From Cyrtodaria siliqua (Eukaryota; Mollusca; Bivalvia; Adapedonta; Hiatellidae): a DNA stretch of 64,000 nucleotides. The notes beneath the pieces are model-generated. The model searched no databases, was not told where the DNA came from, and was given only the letters and a program-made list of their open reading frames with translations. The stretch is taken from positions 434,001-498,000 of the forward strand of contig JAWPHD010000007.1 in assembly GCA_037043455.1 (NCBI GenBank), read 5' to 3'. Of the stretch, positions 33,546 through 43,914 are shown in pieces. Numbering within the stretch: position 1 is the stretch's first letter; the number at the start of each line of letters is the position of its first letter. Both the position numbers and the translations under genes were made by a program.

Positions 33546-33673
33546 TGCATCCCAGTGAGGGTGACAGTGGATATGGTCGACCTTTGGAAAAATAATGTCA
33601 ACCTCGACTTAGCCTCGGTTGACATTATTTTCATCAGGTTGACAATATCCACTGTCACCTCCACTGGGATGCA
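33546..33673. repeat. 128-bp foldback (near-perfect hairpin)
   Basis: TGCATCCCAGTGAGGGTGAC at the left pairs with GTCACCTCCACTGGGATGCA at the right, and the pairing continues through GGATAT/ATATCC and AATAATGTCAACC/GGTTGACATTATT to a loop of about 12 bases (CGACTTAGCCTC). A few bulges. A MITE-like foldback. Confidence 0.85.
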
Positions 33674-33699
33674 ATATTTATATACTCATTCATGTTTTA

Positions 33700-33990
33700 T
33701 ATTGAAATGTATACATATTAAATACCTTATTTTACATTACGTATTCCGAGTATCAACTTTAATACCAAGAAACAAAAACGGGGTTGGCTTGGGTAAACTA
33801 AAACCTTACTTTCGGCTGAAAAAGTCTGCATATTGTAAAATTAAGCCATTTAATAGATAAATTTAAACAGGTTATTGCTTTTTTCCCCGTAAACATATTT
33901 TTAAAGGTGTTTTATTGTCGAAATATCCGTTATAAAATTCTGCTAATATAAGCTTTCCATCGCTTAATTAAGTAATGACCTAGTTTTTCA
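33700..33990 (+). mobile_element. MITE of the TACGTG-ended family, copy 1
   Basis: Shares with 42655-42935 the blocks TTTCGGCT, GCATATTGTAAAATTAA, TTTTATTGTCGAAATATCCG and AAGCTTTCC...ATCGCTTAA, in order. The ends are damaged. Confidence 0.65.
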
Positions 33991-34405
33991 CCAAGCATAA
34001 TCAAACTCATTGGAGAATGAGTGGCAAAGCATGTGTCGTTATTGACAGTGAAGAATGTCAATTAAAAAGAACTGATTTTTTACAGATGGAAAACAATTAC
34101 CGAAATCATTTGAATGTTATAATATAACATTTTCTCGGAAATTAAATTCTGTTCCACAACATCAATTTACAATCCTTGGGAAGCATGGAATACGACGTTA
34201 ATCATCGACACACATTAAACAATGGATAACATGACGTTGCAGCTGCTATGTTATGTCTCTTGATAAGTTACGCCAATTTCTCACGCATGCAGCTGTAAGC
34301 GCCGATTTAGTACATACATATTTGAAGAACTCCTCCGTCTAGTGGGATATGTTTCCCTAAGGATTCATTTAGCGGTAGGAATATTCCTTGTCTTTTGGAA
34401 TGACC
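33991..34405. other. Unique sequence before the 47-bp array
   Basis: No coding frame. The last 60 bases (CCTTGTCTTTTGGAATGACC) run directly into the tRNA-like segment. Confidence 0.3.
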
Positions 34406-34476
34406 CATCCGGCCGGGGATTGTATCCAGGACCTCCCACTTGCAAGGCGGACGCTTTACCACTAAGCCACGCCTCT
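34406..34476 (-). pseudogene. tRNA-Ala(TGC)-like pseudogene / SINE head
   Basis: On the minus strand the 71 bases align along their length with a eukaryotic tRNA-Ala: an A-box GGCTTAGTGGTAAAGCG, an anticodon stem TCCGC/GTGGG around loop CTTGCAA (anticodon TGC), and a T-arm GATACAATCC (B-box with two to three changes). The acceptor stem does not pair, and the T-loop TTC is replaced by TAC, so it is not a functional tRNA. It is the only copy in the window with a 3' half; the adjoining array repeats the 5' half only. Confidence 0.6.
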
Positions 34477-36165
34477 GTATGTTAAGGATGAAGCGGACGC
34501 TCGGTATGTTAAGCGATGAAGCGGACGCTCTACCTCTAAGCCACTCCTCGGTATGTTAAGCTATGAAGCGGAAGCTCGGTATGTTAAGCGATGAAGCGGA
34601 CGCTTTACCTCTAAGACACTCTTCGGTATGTTAAGCTATGAAGCAGACGCTCTACCTCTAAGCCACGCCGTGGTATGTTAAGCTATGAAGCGGACGCTCT
34701 ACCTCTAAGCCACGCCTAGGTATGTTAAGCTATGAAGCGGACGCTCTACCACTAAGCCACGCCTCGGTATGTTAAGCTATGAAGCGGACGCTCTACCTCT
34801 AAGCCACGCCGTGGTATGTTAATCTATGAAGTGGACGCTCTACCACTTAGCCACGCAGCGGTATGTTAAGCTATGAAGCGGACGCTCTACCACTAAGCCA
34901 CGCCTCGGTATGTTAAGCGATGAAGCGGACGCTCTATCACTAAGCCACGCCGCGGTATGTTAAGCGATAAAGCGGACTCTCTACCACTAAGCCACGCCGC
35001 GGTATGTTAAGCGATGAAGCGGACGCTCTACCACTAAGACACGCCGCGGTATGTTAAGAGATGAAGCGAACACTCTACCACTAAGCCACGCCGCGGTATG
35101 TTAAGCGATGAAGCGGACGCTCTACCACTAAGCCACGCCTCGGTATGTTAAGCGATGAAGCGGACGCTCTACCACTAAGCCACGCCGCGGTAAGTTAAGC
35201 GATGAAGCGGACGCTCTACCACTAAGACACGCCGCGGTAAGTTAAATTATAAAGCGGACGCTCCACCACTAAGCCACGCCTATATATATTGTAAGCGATG
35301 AAGCGGACGCTCTACCACTAAGCCACGACGCGGTATGTTAAGCGATGAAGCGGACGCTCTTCCACTAAGCCACGCCTCGGTAAGTTAAGCGATGAAGCGG
35401 ACGCTGTACCACTAAGCCACACCGCGGTAGTTTAAGCGATGAAGCGGAAGCTCTACCACTAAGCCATGCCGCGGTATGTTAAGCGATGAAGCGGACGCTC
35501 TACCACTAAGTCACGCCTCGGTATGTTAAGCGATGAAGCGGACACTCTACCACTAAGCCACGCCACGTTATGTTAAGCGATGAAGCGGACGCTCTACCAC
35601 TAAGCCACGCCTCGTATGTTAAGCGATGAAGTGGACGCTCTACCACTAAGCCATACCTCGGTAGGTTAAGCAATGAAGCGGACGCTCTATCACTAAGCCA
35701 CGCCACGGTATGTTAAGCGATGAAGCGGACGCTCTACCACTAAGCCACGCCTCGGTATATTAAGCGATGAAGCGGACGCTCTAACACTAAGCCACGCCTC
35801 GGTATGTTAAGCGATGAAGCGGACGCTCTACCACTAAGCCACGCCTCGGTATGTTAAGCGATAAAGCGGACGCTTTACCACAAAGCCACGCCTCGGTATG
35901 TTAAGCGATGAAGCGGACGCTCTACCACGAAGTCACGCCTCGGTATGTTAAGCGATGAAGCGGACGCTCTACCACGAAGCCACGCCGCTTTATGTTAAGC
36001 GATGAAGCGGACGCTCTACCACGAAGCCACGCCGCGGTATGTTAAGCGATGAAGCGGACGCTCTACCACGAAGCCACGCCACTGTATGAAAAGCGATGAA
36101 GCGGACGCTCTACCACGAAGCCACGCCGCGGTATGTTAAGCGATGAAGCGGACGTTCTATATTGT
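34477..36165 (-). repeat. 47-bp minisatellite built from a tRNA 5' half, about 36 units
   Basis: Plus-strand unit: GGTATGTTAAGCGATGAAGC followed by GGACGCTCTACCACTAAGCC and ACGCCTC (47 bp). On the minus strand each unit reads GGCGTGGCTTAGTGGTAGAG, i.e. a tRNA-like D-arm with an RNA polymerase III A-box (TGGCTTAGTGG). Units are mostly 90-98% alike, with the more diverged copies at the left end near the tRNA-like segment. The array has no B-box. Confidence 0.9.
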
Positions 36166-36179
36166 TGCCACTACAGCAA

Positions 36180-36890
36180 TGTCTATGATATAGAACATGC
36201 TAATGGGCGTTAACCTACACACACATCCTACAACATACCTGCATTCATGTTATAAGATAGTTGATACCTACAATATCGTAAATACAACGTCATATACAGA
36301 CCACACATCAACATAGCATGTTCTCAGCATAACGAAATGGCATACACAACGACATAGCATGTTCTAAGCGCCACACAATGTCATATACATACAACAACAT
36401 AGCATGTCCATAAGCACAGTACAATGTCATATACACACAACAACGTAGCATCTTTATAAGCACCGTACAATATCAAACACACACAACAACATAGCATGTT
36501 CTAAGCACAGAACGATGTCATATACACAAAAAAACATAGCATGTTCTAAGCACAGCACGATGTCATATACACAAAAAACATAGCATGTTCTAAGCGCAAC
36601 ACAATGTCATATACACACAACAACACAGCATTTTCTAAGCACAGCACAATGTCAAATACACACAACATAGTATGTTCTAAGCGCAACACAATGTCATATA
36701 CACACAGCAGCATAGCATGTTCTAAGCGCAACACAATGTCATATACACACAACAACTTAGCATGTTCATAAACACTATATAATGTCATATACACACAACA
36801 ACATAGCATTTTCATAAGCACAGTACCAAGTCATATACACATAACAACATAGCATGTTCCAAGCACAGCACGATGTCATTTACACAATCA
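36180..36890. repeat. About 45-bp minisatellite, about 15 units
   Basis: Unit CATAGCATGTTCTAAGCACA followed by GCACAATGTCATATACACAC and AACAA, with unit-length variation of 40-47 bp. It begins within 20 bases of the end of the 47-bp array. A seed-like TATAGAACATGCTAATGGG lies at 36189. Confidence 0.88.
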
Positions 36891-37059
36891 TACAAATGCT
36901 GGAATAAATGATTTAACGTAAACGTGTACGCGTTGGACAAACATATTTAAGTGTTTGGTTGAATGATTTTTACGTCACCTTTAGCACATGTTAGGACATA
37001 TATGACGGTCGATTTGTTTGTGGTAGAGGCAGACCATTCCATTTGTTCTAGGTAGAACC

Positions 37060-37200
37060 AGTACTGTATACCTCCCACCATCTGTAAGAGTCGACACTTT
37101 CTCCCTTACAAGTTGAGCTCCCAGTGGGATTCGAACCCGCAGCGGTGAGAGGCGAGAAGGTTTCCACGCACCGTCATTAACCCTTAGACCACGAATGCTC
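37060..37200 (-). repeat. tRNA-derived SINE head
   Basis: On the minus strand an A-box TGGTCTAAGGG (complement of 37181-37191) and a perfect B-box GGGTTCGAATCCC (complement of 37126-37138) lie 43 bases apart, flanked by GAGCATTCG at the 5' side. A body continues to about 36980 (minus strand: TGGGAGGTATACAGTACTGG). The tRNA cloverleaf is not complete, so this is a SINE rather than a tRNA gene. Confidence 0.7.
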
Positions 37201-37964
37201 ACTAAACATATTTAATATATCTATCTAATATGTGTGCCTTATACATATTCCGTTCATGACGCCGCTTATCATGCTAATGTCGCTATTTCTTTGACATAAA
37301 TATACATATTTATCAAACATATCACGGATAATAATTTAAAATATAAGGTACGAGCTTATTGTTGAATGTGTGTTATGTTGCATCAAGTATAATACTGTGT
37401 AATATATTTGTTCAAATCTATGCATTTGAATGTTGCGTATTTGAAGGTTATTGATTATGTGTATACTCCTTCCAAACGATTTTGTTATGACTGCCCATTT
37501 TCCTATACAAAACGTGTCCTTTATTTACCCATATTCCACGTGAAACGAAAACGACTCAGTTTCGTAATTACTGAAGCGACATCCACCTCCTACTTTTAAA
37601 GTGCGTGAACAATTCTTGTATATATCCAAAAAGGTAAAACATACAATCCCAGCCTAGCAACACACTATTGTTTTTGTCGTTGAAAGAATTTGGTTTTGCA
37701 GCTGACTCATTAGATGGTTGATCTTCTGTAAGCGTCATTATCGTTCGCAATTAACCAGTGGCTATTAAGTATTAGAGCATAAATGCGCTTATTAACTGGT
37801 ATTTATCTTAACCGTCTGATCTATCGACAAAGATTGCCGCTTATGTCAACAACTATAGCAGTAGGTATGGCATTTGTTAATCGTTTAACATTTCCGAGTG
37901 ATTTTTTTTAAAGATTATAAAATCTCATGATAATTGGATTTGATTGATAAGTACGAGTTAGCAG
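37201..37964. other. AT-rich spacer
   Basis: Nothing recognised. Confidence 0.3.
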
Positions 37965-38350
37965 CAAACACATATCCACACAAGGGGATCCCTTGGATGC
38001 AGCAAACACATATCCATACAAGGGGATCCCTTGGAAGCAGCAAACACATATCCACACAAGGGGATCCCTTGGATGCAGCAAACACATATCCACACAAGGG
38101 GATCCCTTGGATGCAGCAAACACATATCCATACAAGGGGATCCCTTGGAAGCAGCAAACACAAATCCACACAAGGGGATCCCTTGGATGCAGCAAACACA
38201 TATCCACACAAGGGGATCCCTTGGGAGGAGCAAACACATATCCACACAAGGGGATCCCTTGGATGCAGCAAACACATATCCATACAAGGGGATCCCTTGG
38301 AAGCAGCAAACACATATCCACATAAGGGGATCCCTTAGAAGCAGCAAACA
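37965..38350. repeat. 38-bp minisatellite, about 10 units
   Basis: Unit AAGGGGATCCCTTGGAAGCA followed by GCAAACACATATCCACAC. Units alternate GGATGCAGC and GGAAGCAGC. The core GGGATCCCTTGGAAG...CAAAC also occurs at 38590-38620 in the adjoining satellite-family copy, so the minisatellite probably grew from that junction. Confidence 0.92.
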
Positions 38351-38640
38351 CATACAAGAGAGTAAAGTAACGGACACGTTTTTTTGAGTCTGTTCATGAG
38401 AGGAAATATACAGTGCAACAACTCTCACGCCCCTGGCACCGGCTTATGCGGTATTATTTGAAAGCCACACTGAATGGGCCTGATGTTCCCAAAGAACGAG
38501 TATGTAACAACACTACTGATTTGTAGTCGGGCGACTTTTTACAAACGCCACACAGCACTGTACAAACGCTGGTGTGAATTCGTACTGAAAAGGGGATCCC
38601 TTGGAAGTAACAAACAAAAACAAGAAAGTAAAGTAATGTT
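38351..38640 (-). repeat. Minus-strand copy of the 279-bp family
   Basis: In reverse order it shows GAGTCTGTTCATGAGAGG, GGCACCGGCTTATGCGGTAT, AACACTACTGATTTGTAGTC and AAAAGGGGATCCCTTGG, matching the unit amplified at 22170. Confidence 0.7.
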
Positions 38641-38674
38641 CATGGTTAATCACATTAACGCATACATTATTTTT

Positions 38675-40697
38675 AGCTCGACTATTCGAATAATAAAAGA
38701 GCTTATGTAATCACCCCGGCGTCGGCGTCGGCGTTGGCGTCGGCGTCGGCGTCGGCGTTCCACATCAAGGTTTGCGTGTATGCTGTGTTTACAAGTCTAT
38801 ATCTCTTACATTTCTTATCCTAGCACAACCAAATTTGGCCATGGGCTTTCTTATAGCATTATCGTACGGGCTGCTTAGTAATTTTGGTTCCTGTAAACCC
38901 TGGGCACCCATGGAACCCAAATTCTTAAAATGTGTCTGTTTCACATCAAACTTTGCGTGTAAGCTGTGTTTACAGGTCTATATCTCTTGCATTTCTTGTC
39001 CTAGCTGAACTAAATTTTGGAAATGGTTTTCTTATAGTATGTTGTAAAGGGTTGGGTAAGTAATGTTGTCTTCTGAAAATTCTGGGCTCCCATGGAACCC
39101 AAATTGTGATGGCCCATAAAATGTGCAATAAAGGCAGATCTAGGTTTGCATGTAGGTAAGCATGTATATATCTATAATTTAGGTTTGGGATTTCTTATAG
39201 CATTATGCATCTTATTCATACTTCACCCCTATTGTGGTATTTGCTCCCTCCTCCCCCCACCACTCCCACCATTGTTTTTTTTTTTTTTACATATTTCTGT
39301 GTTGTTTTAGTCGATTTTTACACATATATGTTGCCCCCTCCCCCCACCCCAATCACCCCCGCCTCTCACCCCCTCCCTCCCCAATTGAAACTCTATAAAA
39401 ATAATTACATATTTCTGTGTTGTTGTAATCAATTCTTACACATATATGTTGCCCCCTCTCCCCCACCCACCCCCGCCTCTCACCCCTCCCCACCCCCCCC
39501 ACCACACTTGAAACTATTTTTTTTTGTTTGTTACATATTTAGGTGTTGTTGTGGTCAATTCTTACATATGTTGCTCCCACACCCCTGCCTCCTCTCCCCC
39601 GCCACCTCCCACCCCCACCACACACTCGAAACTAGAATATTTTTATTTAATTATTTTTCTTTTTGACCTATTTTTGTGTTGTTGTGGTCAATTCTTACAC
39701 ATAGCTTCTTATACATATATGTTGCTCACTCCCCCCCCCCCCACTTGAAACTATTTTCTTTTTGTTACATATTTCTGTGTTGCTTTTGCCAATTATTACA
39801 CATGTTACTCCCTCGCCCCCTGCCTACCCTCCCCGCCACTCCAACCCCACACCACACACTCGAAACTAGAATATTTTTATTTATTTTTTAATTGTTTTAC
39901 ATATTCCCCCACCTCTGCCTCTTCCCCCCCACCCCCACACACACTCGAAACTGTTTTTTTTTACATATGTTTGTGTTGTTTTGGTCAATTCTTACACATA
40001 GCTATGTTGCCCCCCTCCCCCACCCCACCCCACGCTCGAAACGGGAATATTTTTATTTAATGTTTATTGTTTTTTACATATATCTGTGTTGTTTTGGTAA
40101 ATTCTTACACATAGCTTCTTACACATATATGTTGCCCTCTCCACCCCACTCCCTGCCTCTCCACCACCCCCGCCCCCACTAACCCCCCACTCGAAACTCG
40201 ATTTTTTTTTACATATTTCTGTGTTGTTTTTGTCAATTCTTACACATGGCTATCTTGCCACCACTCCCCACTCGAAATATTTTTTATTTTTATTTTGTTT
40301 TACCATATTTCTGTGTTGTTTTGGTAAGTTCTTACATAGCTTCTTACACATATATGTTGCCCTCCCCACCCCCCGCCTCTCCCCAATCCCCACTCAAAAC
40401 TAGATTTTTAATTATTATTTATTTTACATGATTTTGTGTTGTTTTGGTGAATTCTTACAAAGCTTCTTACAATATATATTGCCCTAACCACACCCACTTC
40501 CCCCACCACCCACCCACCTCTCCCCCACCCCCACCCCACTCAAAACTTGATTTTTAAAAAAAAAAAATATATATTTCTCTGTAGTTTTGGTCAATTCTTA
40601 CACATAACTATGTTGCGCCCCAACCCCACCCTTGTTTTCTGATGGTATATACTAGCTATATAATTTATTATTCTCTAAAAAATCGAATAGTCGAGCT
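38675..40697. mobile_element. 2-kb transposon with perfect AGCTCGACTATTCGA inverted ends
   Basis: The 15-base end at 38675-38689 is perfectly inverted at 40683-40697. Inside, left to right: a (GGCGTC)n hexamer run (38718-38760), two to three diverged copies of a roughly 170-bp block (TGTGTTTACAAGTCTATATC... CCCATGGAACCCAAATT), and then about 12 C-rich tandem units. It encodes no recognisable transposase, so it is non-autonomous. A second, truncated copy lies inverted at 48230-49216. Confidence 0.8.
39230..40640. repeat. C-rich tandem array, about 12 units of 95-145 bp
   Basis: ACATATTTCTGTGTTG-type markers recur near 39289, 39408, 39533, 39665, 39767, 39963, 40076, 40210, 40305, 40425 and 40568. 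Each is followed by CAATTCTTACACATA, TATGTTGC, a long CCCC/CACC tract and CTCGAAACT. It is internal to the 2-kb transposon. The open frames here are repeat-derived (Pro-rich or Phe-rich) and not genes. Confidence 0.88.
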
Positions 40698-41129
40698 GCG
40701 CTGTTCTCCGACAGCTTTTGTTTAATTTGGCATTACGATTGAGACACATTTGATGACATAATTAAATGTCACTTTAAATTTGTGAGCATTTCCATACATC
40801 GGCCACTAATAACTTTCACCTTGAATAGTTCGTAGCCGCAAGATTCTAATTCAGTTCTAGCATGTTTATTTTAAACTTCTTTGAGAAAGTTCAAGTTATG
40901 GCATTGAAAATCTCGCACGCAGTTAACGTGTGATACAAAATATCGTAACACACAAGAATACACAAAGGACATCTACTATGTTTGAGTCTAAACGTTAGCT
41001 ATTGTATGGGCATGGTAAAGATCACAGTGGGATTTAGTTTATTTCCAAGGGTTCAATTAATGTATGAAATTAACGAAATAAATTGAAATCGTTATAGACA
41101 AATATACGAGATTTCAACTGTAAATATAG
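40698..41129. other. Unique spacer
   Basis: Nothing recognised. Confidence 0.3.
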
Positions 41130-41690
41130 ATATAAAAATCGAACAGGAAAAGTGGCATTCAAGGACGACATTCAACCACAAACACATAGAGAAACAAAGA
41201 ACAACGTTAAAGATGGATGAATAAAAGGCCAAACAAGACATCACAAACACAAGAGGGTTGCGAATAGGGCTACCGCCTGGCTACCGCCTTGGACAGGTGA
41301 GTGGCAAAAAAGGCCGCTGGGGGGTTAAAACCAGGTTCTACGGTGCACCAGTCCTCACACTTACCATTCTTCATCCCAATAATACGGGACAGAGTAAATA
41401 AAGAAATCCCTGTCAGGAACTATTCTCTAACCATCAAGGCAACATTAATAGGCAATATAAGTAAAACATAAAGATGCCCGTGTATATATAAATACAAAAA
41501 AACAATAAACTAGAAAGCCACAAGGAAGGTACTCAATGACTTGGCAGAAGCCAGAGCAACACGAGAACAAACCATTGAGGGCATGACAAGACAATATTGC
41601 AGACAAACATCAACCGTCACCGTCCTGTTGGGCTTTAGGTAGACGTCATCATAGGTTCCGCAGCCTGTCCTGTCATCGCACAATTAAAGA
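41130..41690 (+). mobile_element. Penelope-like copy, non-coding end and coding tail
   Basis: Begins at the family edge (AAAAATCGAACAGGAAAAGT), includes a small duplication GGCTACCGCCTGGCTACCGC, and runs to CCTGTCATCGCACAATTAAA, where it ends against a LINE fragment. Confidence 0.8.
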
Positions 41691-41699
41691 GTTTGTTTT

Positions 41700-42190
41700 C
41701 GTTTGATAGCTTTAGATAATGTCGCTAATTTGCTTGGAAGTTGACGGCATTAAGAATATTACAGATATCTGGTATAAATGCATACGGCAACAAATTGTGG
41801 ATATGTATAAAAGGTACTATCTTAGGAACAACTACGGAATGTTTCGGAAACTGAGTAATTTGCGAAAAAAAATTGTTTCTATTGATTACATAATTTATAC
41901 GAAATAGACCAACCATTGCCTCACACATTTCAGATCGTGTATGTATTTACAATCCTTGTATTTGCTTTACAATAAAGTAGTGTAGAAGATTTAGCATGTT
42001 AGTTTCCGTTTGAGTATGTCCAGTCAATAGTTCAAAGCCATATAATAAAGTAATAACGATGATCTTGTAGAAAACTGACAGAGTTAATAGGATTTAAACA
42101 ATACGGAAGGACACCTAAAACATTAATCGCATAAAACGCGTTTTTTCCCTTTACGCAGCCTTCTACAGTTTCAGATTCGACTGCAATCGC
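41700..42190 (-). pseudogene. LINE reverse transcriptase C-terminal fragment
   Basis: On the minus strand: KGKNAFYAINVLGVLP near 42150, then LNPINSVS, a damaged region, then DMCEAMVGLFRINYVINRNN-type sequence (41928-41870) and AFIPDICNIL near 41760. The KGRNAFFAINGLGV...SDMCEAMVGLYRI pattern is a recurrent LINE RT C-terminus in bivalves. Stops and frameshifts are present, so it is dead. It is a different family from the LINE at 19430-23960. Confidence 0.65.
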
Positions 42191-42650
42191 ATATAAAGGT
42201 GTTCTTCTGTATTCATCTTGGATAGAAACTCAGTTTCTACTAGAATAATAGGCGTTTTGCTACAAGAAAAATATTAAACTTGGGAATTCTAACACGGAAT
42301 CTCCTTTTCTGCGGTAACTGTTACCGATATCTTGGAGACTGTGTAAGTTAGAAGGTGAAGTTGCTATAGATATAAACAAAATCTGATTTTCTTTGAAATG
42401 TGTGTGCGTTTCTATAAGCATCTTTGCAAGTGTTTTCTGGAATAATACCAATGTAGGTTACCCTCGTCGAAAGGCTATACACATATTTGATATTTTCTTT
42501 AAGTCATAACTGCAGTCACTCGAACATTTTGATCAAATCAACAAGGAGACGAAACAATTGATCAGTTTAATCAACGTTCATAATTGGTTGAATTATACGA
42601 AGAACTACTTTCGGGAAGTTTGCCATTCTATAAATGTAAGATTAAAAGTT
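42191..42650. other. Spacer, possibly more of the LINE
   Basis: Weak minus-strand coding traces continue to about 42230. Beyond that nothing is recognised. Confidence 0.25.
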
Positions 42651-42654
42651 TCCA

Positions 42655-42935
42655 CATGTACACATTGCGTGGTCCGAGTATTAACTTTTATAGCCCATCC
42701 AACCCCTTCTCCAAGAAGCGAAAACGGAGTTGGTTGGGGTATGAAATAAAACCTTAATTTCGGCTTAATAAGTTTGCATATTGTAAAATTAAAACATATA
42801 ATAGGTTATCACATTTTTCAGTAAAACATGTTTTTAAACGTGTCTTTTTGTCGAAATATCCGTTATAAAACCCTGTTAATATAAGCTTTCCCATCGCTTA
42901 ATGGCATTAAGGGATAATCACGTATTGATTTATCA
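42655..42935 (+). mobile_element. MITE of the TACGTG-ended family, copy 2
   Basis: Left block GCGTGGTCCGAGTATTAAC, middle GTTTGCATATTGTAAAATTA and TTTGTCGAAATATCCGTTAT, right end GGCATTAAGGGATAATCACG followed by TA. About 280 bp, non-coding. Confidence 0.75.
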
Positions 42936-42969
42936 GCAATTCATGGAAAAAACAACATCAACATTTTAA

Positions 42970-43063
42970 GGGTAGTATCATTGTACATGTTACATTACGT
43001 TTATGTATCATTGTACATGTTACATTACGTTTATGTATCATTGTACATGTTACATTACGTTTA
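42970..43063 (+). repeat. Three tandem 30-bp units (seed of the large array)
   Basis: CATTGTACATGTTACATTAC plus GTTTATGTAT, three times with no differences in the first two. The same unit forms the array at 43915. Confidence 0.92.
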
Positions 43064-43914
43064 TTGCCTGCGTAATAGAAAATAACTGCAAGCATTATGT
43101 TTTGCCGTATGGAAGGCAATTTCAGTTGCTCTTTTCCCCAAAGAAGGTTGCTTAAACACATTAAACCCTGAATTGATGTCCATAGTAACAAATAAAATGT
43201 ATTATAGAACACGCAAAAGAAGGACAAACATTTTATCATTTAGTAATGAAGTATTAAATTTACATTTTACAAAACAATAAGAACCACTATTGGTTCAATT
43301 TACTGCAAATAAAATGTTTATGACCATTTGTTAATTATTATTAAAAGTGTTTTTACACAATAATATTGTATTGGCTTTTTATCTGGTATCGGATACTTTC
43401 CCTGGTTGACAAAGACGAGTATTAAAGACATTGTGTCGTCATTATTTGCGCGGATTTCCGTTTAGCGTTGTATCGGATAACTTGTTCAGCACAAATGGAC
43501 GTGTATTAAAGGCAACGCATCTTTACATTAAATCTCATTTGAGAAAATTAAATTTATAAAATGTTGTATAGGATATATTTCCTGGGGTAGAAATGGACAG
43601 GTATAAGAGACGGAGCTTCGCATAATCGTTTATAGCTGCAGGTATACATAATTAATATTTTAGTTTTTAATATAACTTTTGTAACTTATATTCTGAGTTT
43701 ACAATACAAAAAATGATTTATGATGAAAATATGGGAAAAAAAGCATGCATTATTTGTACGAAGAAGTTGACACCATATTATGTACATACACTATAACAAT
43801 ACAAATACAAAACAACGAAAAGTAATATTTTTTTATATAAATCTAAAGCAAGTACACTGCGTTTTTAATATATGCAAATGTATGTAGAGGAGTGCACATA
43901 TGAAATTTGTCCAC
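43064..43914. other. Unique AT-rich spacer between the two 30-bp arrays
   Basis: Nothing recognised. Confidence 0.35.

Noticed and set aside
34477..36165. CRISPR-like array or tRNA gene cluster
   Set aside because: Units are contiguous with no spacers, and they lack a T-arm or B-box; a minisatellite in an animal genome fits.
36546..36821. Minus-strand frame over the 45-bp array
   Set aside because: Repeat-derived; a chance product of the unit length.
37908..38428. Long frames over the 38-bp array
   Set aside because: Minisatellite artefacts: open in many frames on both strands, with repeat-encoded peptides only.
39205..40431. Proline- and phenylalanine-rich frames
   Set aside because: C-rich tandem units of a non-autonomous transposon, not a gene.
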